Positions 43,093 through 52,198 of a DNA stretch of 64,000 bases are shown piece after piece. Positions within the stretch are counted from its first letter, which is position 1. Each line of letters starts with the position of its first letter. The position numbers and the translations under genes are program-made. Below the pieces are notes generated by a model that was not told where the DNA came from, ran no database searches, and worked only from the letters and a program-made list of their open reading frames with translations. The stretch covers positions 62,001 to 126,000 of the forward strand of contig NZ_JAUSSM010000002.1 of the NCBI RefSeq assembly GCF_030812315.1, given 5' to 3'. This DNA is from Arthrobacter oryzae (GTDB lineage: Bacteria; Actinomycetota; Actinomycetes; Actinomycetales; Micrococcaceae).

Positions 43093-43944
43093 ATGAACCA
43101 ACCAGCTGCCATGGGCGACTTCCTGCGGAAACGACGGGCCGCCCTGACCCCGGGCGATGTGGGCCTGATGGACTATGGGACCCGCCGCGTGCCCGGGCTG
43201 CGGCGTGAGGAAGTGGCGATGATGGCCGGAATGAGCGTGACCTACTACGCCCGGCTGGAACAGGGTCAGCACATCAACGCCTCCGACGCGGTCATCGACT
43301 CCCTGTCTCGGGCGCTGGCCCTGACAGAGGTCGAAAGAAAGCACCTCTCGGAGCTGTCCGGCATTAAACGCGCCGCCCCGAAATCTTCCCGCAGCCGGCC
43401 GGACCACGTCAGGCCGGGCACGAAGCGCCTTATCGAGGCCATGGGGGTCCCGGCGGTGGTGCTGGGGAAACAAACCGAAGTCCTCGCTTGGAACCAGGCC
43501 GGGCATCTCCTGGTCGCGTCGCACGTGGATTTCCATGCCCCGGACAGGCCGCCCCTCCGGCCGAATATGACCCGGATGCTCTTCCTGGATGAGGCCACGC
43601 ACAGCCTTTACGCGCACTGGCGCACCGAGGCCGGGCGCGCTGTCGCATCCCTGCGGCTGCTCTCCGGACGGTTCTCCGACGACGCTGAACTCGCCGCGCT
43701 GGTCGGAGAACTGACCCTCAAGAGCCCCGAGTTCGCAACGATGTGGGCCGAACACCCCGTGGAGAACTGCATGTCCGGGTACAAAACACTGGACCACCCG
43801 CGGCTCGGTTCCTTGGAATTGGGATTTGAAGTCCTGACCGTGCCGGATGACTCCGGTCACCGCATCCTCACCTATACAGCAGACCCGGAGAGCGCGTCCG
43901 CAGCAGCCCTCACCCGGCTACAGCACCCACCCAGCGGAGCCTAG
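43093..43944 (+). CDS. XRE-family regulator with MmyB-like ligand domain
   Basis: 283 residues. RVPGLRREEVAMMAGMSVTY with YARLEQG forms the helix-turn-helix; MmyB-like domain from about residue 115 (TEVLAWNQAGHLLVASHVDF). GGGGGT precedes the ATG. It is a homologue of the regulator at 4971-5849, and both are divergent from a DHA2 exporter. The 3' end overlaps by four bases the convergent MBL gene. Confidence 0.85.
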   Translation: MNQPAAMGDFLRKRRAALTPGDVGLMDYGTRRVPGLRREEVAMMAGMSVTYYARLEQGQHINASDAVIDSLSRALALTEVERKHLSELSGIKRAAPKSSRSRPDHVRPGTKRLIEAMGVPAVVLGKQTEVLAWNQAGHLLVASHVDFHAPDRPPLRPNMTRMLFLDEATHSLYAHWRTEAGRAVASLRLLSGRFSDDAELAALVGELTLKSPEFATMWAEHPVENCMSGYKTLDHPRLGSLELGFEVLTVPDDSGHRILTYTADPESASAAALTRLQHPPSGA

Positions 43945-44705
43945 CCCCGCAACGCTGCCAAGGCTTCGGCGAGGGGTATGCGCAATGCTGGGCCGTGGCC
44001 AGGAAGTACCACTGAAGCCTTGATGTCATCCAATCGGTGAGTTGCCGCCAGCGCCGCGACGGGGTCTGTGTGGTACATCCGGTGGAGCATCTGGGGGCCG
44101 GTCTTGCGGCTCAGTGGATGGCCGCTAACAAACGAGTCACCAACGGCGATCGCTCCTGCTTTGGGAAGAAAGATCGACACGTTGCCCGGGGTGTGGCCCG
44201 GAAGCAGGATCGCCTCCGGGCTGCCGGGCAGGCTCCGCAGTTTGTCGGGGTCCCAAGCCTGGGCACGCGTTGCAGGCTTGGCCGTCAGGGATCCAGCCTT
44301 GATGACGTGGACCATCCAGCGGAAGACGCGGGGGCGCCAAGCCCGCACGATGACCTGACCGAACGTGACTTGGTGCTTTTCCCTCCCTTGGACATGGGCT
44401 AGTTCTTCCGGGGCACACAAGATCGGCGTTGCGTACGTTGTGGAGAAATAGGCCGCAGAGCCGGTGTGGTCAACGTGACCGTGGGTGATGAGCACCGCCT
44501 GAGCGTCGGAAGGCTGCAAGCCCAGATAGCGGATGGACTCAAGGACAAAAGCTCGGTCGGCGGGATAGCCACTGTCAATGAGCATAAAGCCAGTCCCATC
44601 GCGGACCACGATCCAGTTGGAGGCTGGTCCTTCGACGAAAAAGACACCTGGTGCCTGCTCGGAAACGTTGGATGAGGGTTGCCATTCAGTGACTCGGAGG
44701 TGCAC
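43941..44705 (-). CDS. MBL-fold metallo-hydrolase
   Basis: 254 residues with a complete dinuclear zinc site: THGHVDHTG (HxHxDH), LLPGHTPGNVSIF (His), AVGDSFVSG (Asp) and VVLPGHGPAL (His). Contrast this with the degenerate copy at 1590-2402. GTG start, tentative. Substrate unknown; lactonases, glyoxalase II-like thioesterases and nucleases share the fold. Transcribed away from the DHFR-like gene. Confidence 0.78.
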   Translation of the reverse strand: MHLRVTEWQPSSNVSEQAPGVFFVEGPASNWIVVRDGTGFMLIDSGYPADRAFVLESIRYLGLQPSDAQAVLITHGHVDHTGSAAYFSTTYATPILCAPEELAHVQGREKHQVTFGQVIVRAWRPRVFRWMVHVIKAGSLTAKPATRAQAWDPDKLRSLPGSPEAILLPGHTPGNVSIFLPKAGAIAVGDSFVSGHPLSRKTGPQMLHRMYHTDPVAALAATHRLDDIKASVVLPGHGPALRIPLAEALAALRG

Positions 44706-44846
44706 GGGTACATCCTAGCCTCCGGTCCAGACGCTACCCTTGAACGTCTGATCGCTCCGGGGCTAGCATTGCCGGCACGGGCGTCGGTGGTGCACCTGAA
44801 CAGCGGGGCGCCGGTCAGGGACGTCGATCAATATGAGGAGACGGCC

Positions 44847-45482
44847 ATGGGCGGGACAACTGCAGAGGCGTCATCAGCGGACCTGATAGTCGACCTGATC
44901 ATATCCCTGGACGGCTACGCCTCAGCCGAGGGTTGGCCCGGGTGGTGGGGTTTAGAGGGGCCGGAATACCTGGCGTGGCTCGAACAGGAGGGAGAGAAGG
45001 ACTACACCTTCCTCCTCGGGGCGAACACCTATCGCCTGATGTCCAGCATGTCAGAGGAGGCCGCTGCTGAGGGCTCTGGATTCTCCGCGGATGAGGGTGC
45101 CAGCCTTACCGGCCTTGCCGCCGTGCCCAAGGTCGTCTTCTCCTCCACCCTGCGGGCGCCCCTGGCGTGGCCGAACTCTGAGTTGGTCACCGGAGACGCG
45201 GTCGAGGCCGTGAGGGAGATGAAACGGAACGGGACCGGGACCTTGAGCACCTTGGGCAGTCTCAGTCTCTGCAGGTCGCTGCTGGGCGCTGGCCTCGTCG
45301 ACAGGTTTCGGGTGGTGGTCTTCCCGGTGATCACGGGTCGCACAGGGCGCGAACGGATCTACGACGGCTATCCGGACGTGTCGCTCGAGATGGTGAACAG
45401 CAGGACCTTCGACGGGCGGCTCCAGCTGCTCGAGTACGTCCCTACCGTGCTTAGCGGTCCACCGGGCAGCGGACCGGCGTGA
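44847..45482 (+). CDS. Dihydrofolate-reductase-family (RibD C-terminal) protein
   Basis: 211 residues. LIVDLIISLDGYASAEGWPG at the start, FLLGANTYRLMSSM as the nucleotide segment and RVVVFPVITGRTGRERIYDG towards the end define the RibD_C fold. ATG at 44847 chosen for TGAGGAG 8 bases upstream; the frame is open earlier without support. Substrate unknown. Second member of this family in the window. Confidence 0.77.
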   Translation: MGGTTAEASSADLIVDLIISLDGYASAEGWPGWWGLEGPEYLAWLEQEGEKDYTFLLGANTYRLMSSMSEEAAAEGSGFSADEGASLTGLAAVPKVVFSSTLRAPLAWPNSELVTGDAVEAVREMKRNGTGTLSTLGSLSLCRSLLGAGLVDRFRVVVFPVITGRTGRERIYDGYPDVSLEMVNSRTFDGRLQLLEYVPTVLSGPPGSGPA

Positions 45483-45569
45483 GTCAATCCGTCGGCACCA
45501 TTGCGGCATCGACCTGCGTGCTCTAGCCTGTGGACTCAGGCAAGAATTGGCTGCAACTGGGGGTGTGTC

Positions 45570-45818
45570 ATGGCTGAAATCAACGCGGTGCTGGCAGGGC
45601 TAACGGTCGAGGAGCTCGACGAGATCAGGGGACTTGGGCCGAAGGGGCACTTAGGCCGCCATCTGATCGCTGCCCTTGACAGAGCGGCCGGAGGACAGGA
45701 TGCCGGCAGGGGCTTCTATGTCCTGGACGGTACCGTCAACGGCAACGGAGGCCAGTTCCACATTCTCCGCAGCGACGTCAGTGACAGGATTTTCCAATCC
45801 CAGGAAGCCCAAGGCTGA
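45570..45818 (+). CDS. Small protein of unknown function (paralogue of 21550-21816)
   Basis: 82 residues. Same family as the 88-residue protein at 21550-21816: MAEINAVLAGL start, LGRHLIAALDRAAGG, GRGFYVLDGT, LRSDVSDRIF. Predicted soluble. No known domain. Preceded by the DHFR-like gene (87 bases) and followed by a truncated P450 on the other strand. Confidence 0.6.
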   Translation: MAEINAVLAGLTVEELDEIRGLGPKGHLGRHLIAALDRAAGGQDAGRGFYVLDGTVNGNGGQFHILRSDVSDRIFQSQEAQG

Positions 45819-45866
45819 AGCTGGAGGGGCGCGATCAGGCTGCCTTCCAACTGGCCGGGAATGCCT

Positions 45867-46178
45867 TCAGTCCATAGACGATGCGTCCACAGCTTTCGGA
45901 GTAAACGCTTGGGTCACGAGGGAGCGTAATTGCCGGTGCCGCGGCGGGTCAGCGGTGATCAGACTCGACGCAAACAGCTGACCTGACTCGGATGGATCGT
46001 GGCCGCCCATCCGTGGGGAAAACCTGGCATCTTCGGACAGCACGCGCTGCACGTCGTCGTACCGGAAGACGTGGCAACTCCCCGACACCTCGTCGTGAAG
46101 GACGGGTGCGGCTTGCCGCATTCTCTCGTAGTGGGGGAATGGATCCAGTGGATGCTCATAGGCCGGGGCGAAGTCCAT
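45867..46178 (-). pseudogene. Cytochrome P450 N-terminal remnant
   Basis: 103 codons. The start DPFPHYERMRQAAPVLHDEV and LITADPPRHRQLRSLVTQAF (the helix C region, WxxxR/HxxxR part) are the first quarter of an actinobacterial P450. It ends after VDASSMD. The I-helix, ExxR and haem-Cys parts are absent, so it cannot bind haem. Confidence 0.7.
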
Positions 46179-46255
46179 GGTGGGACCCTGATTTTATCCG
46201 ACGCCAGTCACACACGTCAGTAGTCAGGTGTGGCGGGATCGTCCTCCGCCGGCTC

Positions 46256-46286
46256 TTGACCTTCCCGCTGCGTCAACCTTTAGTGT
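46256..46286 (+). promoter_or_regulatory. MerR-type promoter with 19-base spacer
   Basis: TTGACC (46256-46261), 19-base spacer, TAGTGT (46281-46286). The spacer contains the dyad TTGAC-N11-GTCAA (46256-46276). Overlong 19-base spacing with a dyad between the elements is the hallmark of MerR-activated promoters. The MerR/TipAS gene starts 41 bases downstream, implying autoactivation. Confidence 0.6.
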
Positions 46287-46326
46287 CGACTTATCAGGGC
46301 TGGAGATGCCTCGGAAGGAGGAAGGC

Positions 46327-47085
46327 ATGGACTGGTCGATCAATCAGATCGCGAGGATCGCCGGCACCACCAGCCGGACGCTGCGGCATTATGACGACAT
46401 CGGCCTGCTCAAGCCGAGCCGGATTGCCCATAACGGCTACCGGCATTACGACCAGGAGGCACTGCTCCAGCTGCAACGGATCCTGCTGCTGCGCGAGCTG
46501 GGCCTGGGTCTGCCGGTCATTGCCGAGGTGCTTAGCAACGAGTCGGACCCTGCCAAGGCCCTGAGCGGCCACCTGGCATGGCTTCGGCAGGAACAGGGCA
46601 GGCTGAACCGGCAGATTGCGTCGGTCCAGCGCACCATCGAGGCAGTGAAAGGAGGTGGAGAAATTATGGCAGAGAACATGTTCGACGGCTTTGACCACAC
46701 CCAGTACAAGGAGGAAGTGGAGGAACGCTGGGGCAAAGATGCCTACGCCAGCAGCGACGCCTGGTGGCGCGGAATGGCTGCAGCGGAAAAGGCGGCCTGG
46801 AAGCAACGCTCGCAGAAGCTCGGCAGCGACTGGATCGCCGCGGTCGGTGCGGGCATCGCAGCCGACAGCGTCGAGGCGCAGGACCTCGCACGACGGCAGG
46901 TCGAATGGCTCCGGGGCATCCCGGGGACACCAGCGGCGGCGCCGGGCGGCGACGTGAAGGGCTACGTAATCGGCCTCGGCGAAATGTACGTCGCCGACCC
47001 TCGGTTCAGCGCCAACTATGGCGGCGAGTCCGGAGCCCGTTTCGTCCGGGACGCCCTGCGCGTTTACGCGGAAACGAACCTATAG
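46327..47085 (+). CDS. MerR-family regulator with TipAS antibiotic-recognition domain
   Basis: 252 residues. MerR helix-turn-helix (IARIAGTTSRTLRHYDDIGL; RHYDQEALLQLQRI), a coiled-coil dimer helix around 85-115, and a TipAS domain (from about 120: FDGFDHTQYKEEVEERWGKD; VKGYVIGLGEMYVADPRFSA). TipA-type proteins bind thiopeptides and similar drugs and activate their own promoter, matching the promoter architecture upstream. ATG at 46327 with GGAGGAAGG. Followed by a bidirectional terminator. Confidence 0.88.
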   Translation: MDWSINQIARIAGTTSRTLRHYDDIGLLKPSRIAHNGYRHYDQEALLQLQRILLLRELGLGLPVIAEVLSNESDPAKALSGHLAWLRQEQGRLNRQIASVQRTIEAVKGGGEIMAENMFDGFDHTQYKEEVEERWGKDAYASSDAWWRGMAAAEKAAWKQRSQKLGSDWIAAVGAGIAADSVEAQDLARRQVEWLRGIPGTPAAAPGGDVKGYVIGLGEMYVADPRFSANYGGESGARFVRDALRVYAETNL

Positions 47086-47117
47086 CTCCTCAACAACGGC
47101 CGGACGCATGCTGCGCT

Positions 47118-47158
47118 CGCCGTCGTGTGCGGGTGAGTAGTGCCCGCACACGACGGCG
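47118..47158. terminator. Bidirectional terminator between MerR and AlkZ-like genes
   Basis: CGCCGTCGTGTGCGGG and its complement form a 16-base stem with a 9-base loop between the convergent 3' ends. It can stop transcription from both sides. Confidence 0.75.
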
Positions 47159-47183
47159 CGATCGGCACAAATGAAGAGAAATG

Positions 47184-48380
47184 TCAGTAGGTGTCGAACT
47201 CCACGTGCACGGACGAGGCGCCTCGCAGCGGCGCGACCTGCTCGGCCTCACCCCGTAGCGACTTCCTGTCCTGAGCTGGCAGCGTTCGGAACGTCCTGAT
47301 GGCGATGGTCAGCTTCCGGCCGCTCTTGCGTGGTCGCCACGTGCCGGTGATTTTGCCGGCTGCGAGCACAGTGCCCGGTTCGCCGACCGTCTTCCACACT
47401 TCCCGGTGGTATTTCTTGTCGACGATCGTTTCGCGGTCGCGCATTTGGGTATATGGGTCGCGTGGCGGGAGCAGGCGCACACCCGTCGGCGTCGGTGCCG
47501 CCCGCAGCGCGTCGAGATCCTCGGCAAGGACCCATGACGTGCCGCCGAAATCGACCTGCGTTAGCTCGTCCACGACCAAGCTCCACCAAGGGTCGGTGTC
47601 GCCTGGAACGATCCCGGCCCAGGCGGCGAAGTCCCTGCGTGTCGACGGTCCGTAGCAGCGCAGGTAGCGGCGGAGCAGTTCGGCACGTGCGAGGTCCGGA
47701 TCGATGTCCGGAATCGGATGACCAAGCCACTCGTCCACCAGCACGAACGGTGCTTTGTTCCCGGCGCGCGGCGCGAAGCAGACCACGCGCTGCAGGGTGA
47801 GGATCCGGACGCAGAAATGTACGACGCCCTCACCGAGCGGTTGTCCCGGGGCGTAGGGGCCATGTTGCTCCCAGACGTCGCGCTGTCGCTTCGGCAGCCT
47901 GCGGGCAATCCGCGTGGCGATCTCCGCGCCCAACTCGTTGATGGCGAGCCTGCGTCCGGACAGCACGTCACGGATCTCGTCGCCGGTCAGCTCGACCGCA
48001 TCCGTCAGGCTCATGCCGAGTTTGTCCAACGCCTGCTCCGCGCCGACAATGAAGTGGCGCATCGCCTCCTCGGTCGGCGGGAGCACGCCGGTGGTGAATA
48101 CCGGTGCGTCCGATGTTGGGAAGTAGAACGGCGAGCCGCGCATGCACCAGGTCTGCAGCAGGCTCCTGTCCTCAGCGACTGCGTCGGCCACCTGTTCCTG
48201 CGTGAGGTCTCGCACCCTGGCGTGCAGGGCAAGCACCGCCGACCCGGGCGGGCTGTTCTGAACCCCGCACCGGCCGGCCGCGTCGAGCAGACCGCCTTCG
48301 CCCAACCGTTCGGTGAGATGATGGGCGCCCAGACGAAAAGCCAGGACGTCGCCCTTCGAAACGGTGTCAGCCACTGGCAC
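47184..48380 (-). CDS. AlkZ-like winged-helix DNA glycosylase family protein
   Basis: 398 residues of the HTH_42 (YcaQ/AlkZ) family, winged-helix glycosylases removing alkylated or cross-linked bases. LHARVRDLTQEQVADAVAED and TWCMRGSPFYF (substrate-groove segment), ELLRRYLRCYGPSTRRDFAAW, LLPPRDPYTQMRDRETIVDK and GTWRPRKSGRKL are family features. GTG start tentative. The catalytic QxQ/QxD-type residues are not readily recognised, so activity is unproven. Convergent with the MerR gene. Confidence 0.75.
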   Translation of the reverse strand: MPVADTVSKGDVLAFRLGAHHLTERLGEGGLLDAAGRCGVQNSPPGSAVLALHARVRDLTQEQVADAVAEDRSLLQTWCMRGSPFYFPTSDAPVFTTGVLPPTEEAMRHFIVGAEQALDKLGMSLTDAVELTGDEIRDVLSGRRLAINELGAEIATRIARRLPKRQRDVWEQHGPYAPGQPLGEGVVHFCVRILTLQRVVCFAPRAGNKAPFVLVDEWLGHPIPDIDPDLARAELLRRYLRCYGPSTRRDFAAWAGIVPGDTDPWWSLVVDELTQVDFGGTSWVLAEDLDALRAAPTPTGVRLLPPRDPYTQMRDRETIVDKKYHREVWKTVGEPGTVLAAGKITGTWRPRKSGRKLTIAIRTFRTLPAQDRKSLRGEAEQVAPLRGASSVHVEFDTY

Positions 48381-48422
48381 ATAATATCGCCGCCCGCCGT
48401 CCTACCCGCGTGACGTTCTGGC

Positions 48423-49871
48423 CTATTTCTTGTGGACGATGTAGATGGCGCCGGTTGTGACGTCTTCCTCCAGCGCCTCGAGGGTCCGTCCGCGGGTTTC
48501 GGGGACCTGGGTGTAGATGAAGATTAGTGCCAGGATGCCGACGATGCCGAACAGGAAGAATGTCCCGGTGATGCCGACCGCGGCCACCAGAGTCGGGAAG
48601 AACAAGCCGAGGAAGGCATTGGCAATCCACAGGCAGAAGATGGAGATGCCGATTGCGAAGCCGCGGATGTGAAGCGGGAAGATCTCCGAGAGCATCACCC
48701 ACACGGCGATGTTGAGGAATGTCTGCATCGAGCCCACGAAGGCGACCACCAGGAAGAGGATCACGAACGGCCGTGCCGGGTCGCCGACCGGCAGAACGAT
48801 CGAGGCGATGCCGATGAGGAAGTGGCACATCGTGGTCAGGATGAAGCCGGTAATGAGGGTGGTGCGGCGGTTCATGCGCTGCATCAGCGAGAGCCCGATG
48901 ACGCCGCCGACGACGGCGATGACGCCGGGGGCGATGTTGGCGATGAGTGCTGCGCCTGAGTCGAAGCCTGCCTCGATGAGCACGGACTGGCCGTAGTACA
49001 TGATCGAGTTGATGCCGGTGAGCTGCTGCGCGACGCCCAGGCCGATCCCGACAAGGAGGATGCGCAGGATCCACTTGTTCTTCAGCGCGCCCCAGCCGGA
49101 AAGGTTCATCTGCTCTTCCTCTTCGGCGAGGTGCTTGACGTCGGCCATCTCCGCGGCGGCGCGCTCGGGCGACCGGATTGTGGAGAGAACCTCCAGCGCT
49201 TCCTGGGCGCGTCCCTGTGAGATGAGCCAGCGCGGAGACTCGGGCATCCGCAGCATGCCAAAGAACAGGGCAATGGCGGGCAGCGCCGCGACCGCGAGCA
49301 TGATGCGCCAGACACCGGGAAGTTCGCCCCAGACGTTGCCGATGATCGCGTTGACGACGAAAGCCGCGAGCTGGCCTATGACGATCATGAGCTCGTTGCG
49401 GCCCGCGAGCGAGCCTCGGATCTCGTAGGGGGCGAGCTCGGCGAGGTACACCGGGACCACCGAGGAGGCGCCGCCGACGGCGAGGCCGAGGATGACGCGG
49501 CCGACCACCATGACTTCGTAGCTCGGGGCGACCACGCAGGCCAGGGCGCCCGCGAGGAACAGGACCGCCAGGAGGATGATTGTCTTTCGACGGCCCCAGG
49601 TGTCGGAAAGCCTGCCGCCTCCCACGGCGCCCGCTGCGGCGCCGAAGAGCAGGGAGCTTGTGACGACCCCCTCGGTGAGTGGGGTAAGGGCGAGTTCGGC
49701 GGTCATCGGGCGGAGCGCGCCGTTGATGACGCCGGTGTCGTAGCCGAACAGGAGACCGCCGAACGTGGCAGTCAGGGCAACGAGGCCAAGTCGCTTGCGG
49801 TGAGGTCCGTCAGTCAGGGCCGGGAGCGAGGCCGGTCTGGACGTTCCGCTTTGCACGTGGGCAGTAGCCAT
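48423..49871 (-). CDS. Sugar porter family MFS transporter
   Basis: 482 residues, 12 membrane segments. Sugar-porter signatures: GYDTGVINGAL in TM1, GRLSDTWGRRKTI, PVYLAELAPYEIRGSLAGRN after TM4, MRMPESPRWLISQGR, QQLTGINSIMYYGQSVL in TM7 and VPETRGRTLEALEE at the end. Imports a monosaccharide or polyol with H+. AAAGGAG precedes the ATG. Substrate not decided. Confidence 0.88.
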   Translation of the reverse strand: MATAHVQSGTSRPASLPALTDGPHRKRLGLVALTATFGGLLFGYDTGVINGALRPMTAELALTPLTEGVVTSSLLFGAAAGAVGGGRLSDTWGRRKTIILLAVLFLAGALACVVAPSYEVMVVGRVILGLAVGGASSVVPVYLAELAPYEIRGSLAGRNELMIVIGQLAAFVVNAIIGNVWGELPGVWRIMLAVAALPAIALFFGMLRMPESPRWLISQGRAQEALEVLSTIRSPERAAAEMADVKHLAEEEEQMNLSGWGALKNKWILRILLVGIGLGVAQQLTGINSIMYYGQSVLIEAGFDSGAALIANIAPGVIAVVGGVIGLSLMQRMNRRTTLITGFILTTMCHFLIGIASIVLPVGDPARPFVILFLVVAFVGSMQTFLNIAVWVMLSEIFPLHIRGFAIGISIFCLWIANAFLGLFFPTLVAAVGITGTFFLFGIVGILALIFIYTQVPETRGRTLEALEEDVTTGAIYIVHKK

Positions 49872-50034
49872 CAGGGACTCCTTTGTCAGGGTTTCGCGGC
49901 AGATGTGAGCCGCATCTCAGCAATACTAACCCGCAAAAGGGCCTAATGTCAGGTCAAACTGACAAACTTCCTTGACGTGGCGCTTACAGGACACCACGTA
50001 GCACTCGGGGACGCTACCCCGAACCGTGCCGATG

Positions 50035-50203
50035 TCAGGAACGCCCGGTTGCGTGACTGAACCAGTCATCGTCGATGCCCAGGCGGCGTCGCTCTTCAGG
50101 GGTGTCCTCATAGACGCGCCATTCAGTCAGTTCCTCCCGGGCGGCAATAGCAGTCCACAGCGCAGGTCCCTCAAGAGCGGGGCCGCGCCAGCCCCGTCAG
50201 GTC
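50035..50203 (-). other. Coding-like fragment of unknown family
   Basis: One minus-strand frame runs 56 codons without stop and ends RVYEDTPEERRRLGIDDDWF before SHATGRS and TGA at 50035-50037. It has coding-like composition (charged, helical) but no usable start; a TGA precedes it. Possibly the end of a degraded gene. The rest of 49872-50280 holds only the sugar-porter promoter region, where I see no clear -10/-35 pair. Confidence 0.25.
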
Positions 50204-50280
50204 TCGCGCGTTGATGCGTTCGTTGAATCCAACGGCCAATGCTGCTGCGTCATGCATGCGGAACGGTACCACCCGCTGTC

Positions 50281-51435
50281 CTATCCGTTGACGGGGGCTT
50301 CAGCCTTCTGCAGTTCGCGTGCGATCGCCTTTGCCGCCAGCTTCGCTTCCTTGGCGATGTAGCCGAGGGCTCCGGGCCGCGGCACGAAACCAACGAAACG
50401 CAGTCCTTCGGCAGCAGCCTTCTCGCCCCGCACCTTCGGTACTCCGCGGACGTCGAGGACGTCGAGATGCCCCACCAACGGCTCAAGGTTGCGGCGGTAA
50501 CCGGTGGCGCAGATGACAGCGTCGGGCTCCACTTGCATACCGCGATCAAGCAGGACCGCTGAGCCGGCCAACGATCGCACGGCACCGACTACCTCAAAAC
50601 GCCTTGCCTTGATCGCCTCTATTACCTCCCTGTCGATAATGGTCGGTTCCCCGCCGTTGCGCGCGATGCGTGCGAATACACCGTCGTCGGGGAAGGGCAG
50701 CCCGTACTCGCTGAGGTCGCCAAAATCAGAGCGCTGGCCATAACGGGTCACTGTGTCTGCCAACTTGAGCGGAAACTTCAGCAAAGCCACGCCGATGATA
50801 TCGCTGGGGATAGGTCCGGGACTTGTTCTCAGCAGGATGTTGGGCGGGGTCCGAACCGCGAGCCACACTTTGGCGGCCCCTCCCGTTGCGAGGTCGTAGG
50901 CGATCTCCATGCCGGAACAGCCAGGCCCCACCACCAGAACCGCCTTGTCCTTATACGCGGAGGGATTCCGGTAGTCAGCCGAGTGGAGAATCGTACCTGC
51001 AAAGCTGTCGCGGCCCGGCCAGTCAGGGATAACGGCCTTGTTCTCGTATCCGGTGGCGACAACAACCTGCTCGGCTTCGATCCCTTCACCGGTGGACGTC
51101 CGGATCACCCATCCTTTGGAGCCAGGCTCGATGCGGTCGGCCCCTACCCCTAGCCGCAGTTTCACGTCCTGATTCTGCGAGTGCTGCTCAAGATACCCGA
51201 CCAATTGGTCGCGCGTTGGGAACATGGGAGTACCCTTCGCGAACCGCCTTCCCGGAAGGTGAGAGAACGGACGGCTTGTGTTGAGGCGCAACCTGTCATA
51301 GCGGCCCCGCCACGACGAGGCGACGTTTTCGGCCCGGTCCAGGATCAAAGGTTGAACGCCGCGGTCCACGAGCGACAGCGCAACGGACAATCCGGCGGCG
51401 CCGGCGCCCACGATGACGGCACGGTTCCCGTTCAT
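50281..51435 (-). CDS. Flavin-containing monooxygenase-like oxidoreductase
   Basis: 384 residues. N-terminal FAD motif VIVGAGAAGLSVALSLVDRG (GxGxxG), an FMO-like fingerprint FAGTILHSADY, second dinucleotide motif VVGPGCSGMEIAYDLATGGA for NADPH and late ATGYRRN. Related to YUCCA/FMO enzymes that oxygenate soft nucleophiles or ketones. ATG at 51435 with GGAG 4-5 bases upstream. Free-standing. Substrate unknown. Confidence 0.8.
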   Translation of the reverse strand: MNGNRAVIVGAGAAGLSVALSLVDRGVQPLILDRAENVASSWRGRYDRLRLNTSRPFSHLPGRRFAKGTPMFPTRDQLVGYLEQHSQNQDVKLRLGVGADRIEPGSKGWVIRTSTGEGIEAEQVVVATGYENKAVIPDWPGRDSFAGTILHSADYRNPSAYKDKAVLVVGPGCSGMEIAYDLATGGAAKVWLAVRTPPNILLRTSPGPIPSDIIGVALLKFPLKLADTVTRYGQRSDFGDLSEYGLPFPDDGVFARIARNGGEPTIIDREVIEAIKARRFEVVGAVRSLAGSAVLLDRGMQVEPDAVICATGYRRNLEPLVGHLDVLDVRGVPKVRGEKAAAEGLRFVGFVPRPGALGYIAKEAKLAAKAIARELQKAEAPVNG

Positions 51436-51765
51436 GACACTCCAACCCCGGCCCTCCGGCCCGTCAGCAATTTTCGGCAGCACCGCCGGTACGGACTCCG
51501 CGCCGGCGGTGTCTGGAGATCAAGCTGTTGCCAGTTTATCGCCGGCTTACCGCAGGCGACAGCGACGGGGCCCAGCCCGGATGACGGTCGGGGGAGTGGC
51601 GTCCGCATATTGACACCGCCTACCGCTGAGAGCACGCTGATATCGCCAGTTGGATGTTGGGCAGGCGCTGAACGGGCACAGCCCGTGCCTGCCGAACTCT
51701 TTCCCGGGGACCCTGATCGAGCCTCCGGATGACCAGTGAACTCACGCCACACTGAGGAGGGCAAA
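51436..51765. other. Intergenic region with inverted repeat
   Basis: Between the divergent monooxygenase and cupin genes. CACCGCCGG (51481-51489) and CCGGCGGTG (51503-51511) form an exact 9-base inverted repeat with 13-base loop, 46 bases from the monooxygenase start; a regulator site or hairpin. No gene recognised elsewhere in the interval. Confidence 0.4.
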
Positions 51766-52140
51766 ATGCCCGCAATGACTGTCAAGACCCTTGAGTCGAA
51801 GTCATTCAATGAACCCGATGAAAAGCGCCGACCGCCGAAGACTGAGGTTGACGTGGTCACCCTCGGTGACACCACGTTGGGCAGGTTCACTTTTGAGCCT
51901 GGCTGGCGATGGTCCGAAACCGTCAAGACCGTGGTTCATACCGAGAGCTGCCAGAACAACCATCTGGGATTCTGCACCGGCGGAACGTTAACAGTGGAGA
52001 TGGAAGACGGAACGCGTGCCACGGTTCGTGCCGGGGACGCCTATGCAATTCCCGCCGGGCATGATGCCTGGGTAGAAGGTGATGAGACGTTTGTTGGCTA
52101 CGAAATCATGAGTGCGGCCACCTACGCCAAGCCTGCCTAG
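51766..52140 (+). CDS. Cupin-domain protein
   Basis: 124 residues. Small double-stranded beta-helix protein: GRFTFEPGWRWSETVKTVVH, then CQNNHLGFCTGGTLTVEMED, AGDAYAIPAGHDAWVEGDET. The His residues HTESCQNNHLG could bind metal. GAGGAGGG 5-6 bases before the ATG. Function unknown. Downstream region ends with a coding-like fragment. Confidence 0.75.
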   Translation: MPAMTVKTLESKSFNEPDEKRRPPKTEVDVVTLGDTTLGRFTFEPGWRWSETVKTVVHTESCQNNHLGFCTGGTLTVEMEDGTRATVRAGDAYAIPAGHDAWVEGDETFVGYEIMSAATYAKPA

Positions 52141-52198
52141 GGGTTGCGGGGTCCAGAGGCTGGCGACGTCATGCTCCATTGCTTCCGTCGCACCAATG

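Noticed and set aside
42955..43860. N-terminal extension of the DHA2 exporter frame through the XRE gene
   Set aside because: The exporter homology begins at 42954; the extension is antisense to the XRE gene and has no membrane or domain character.
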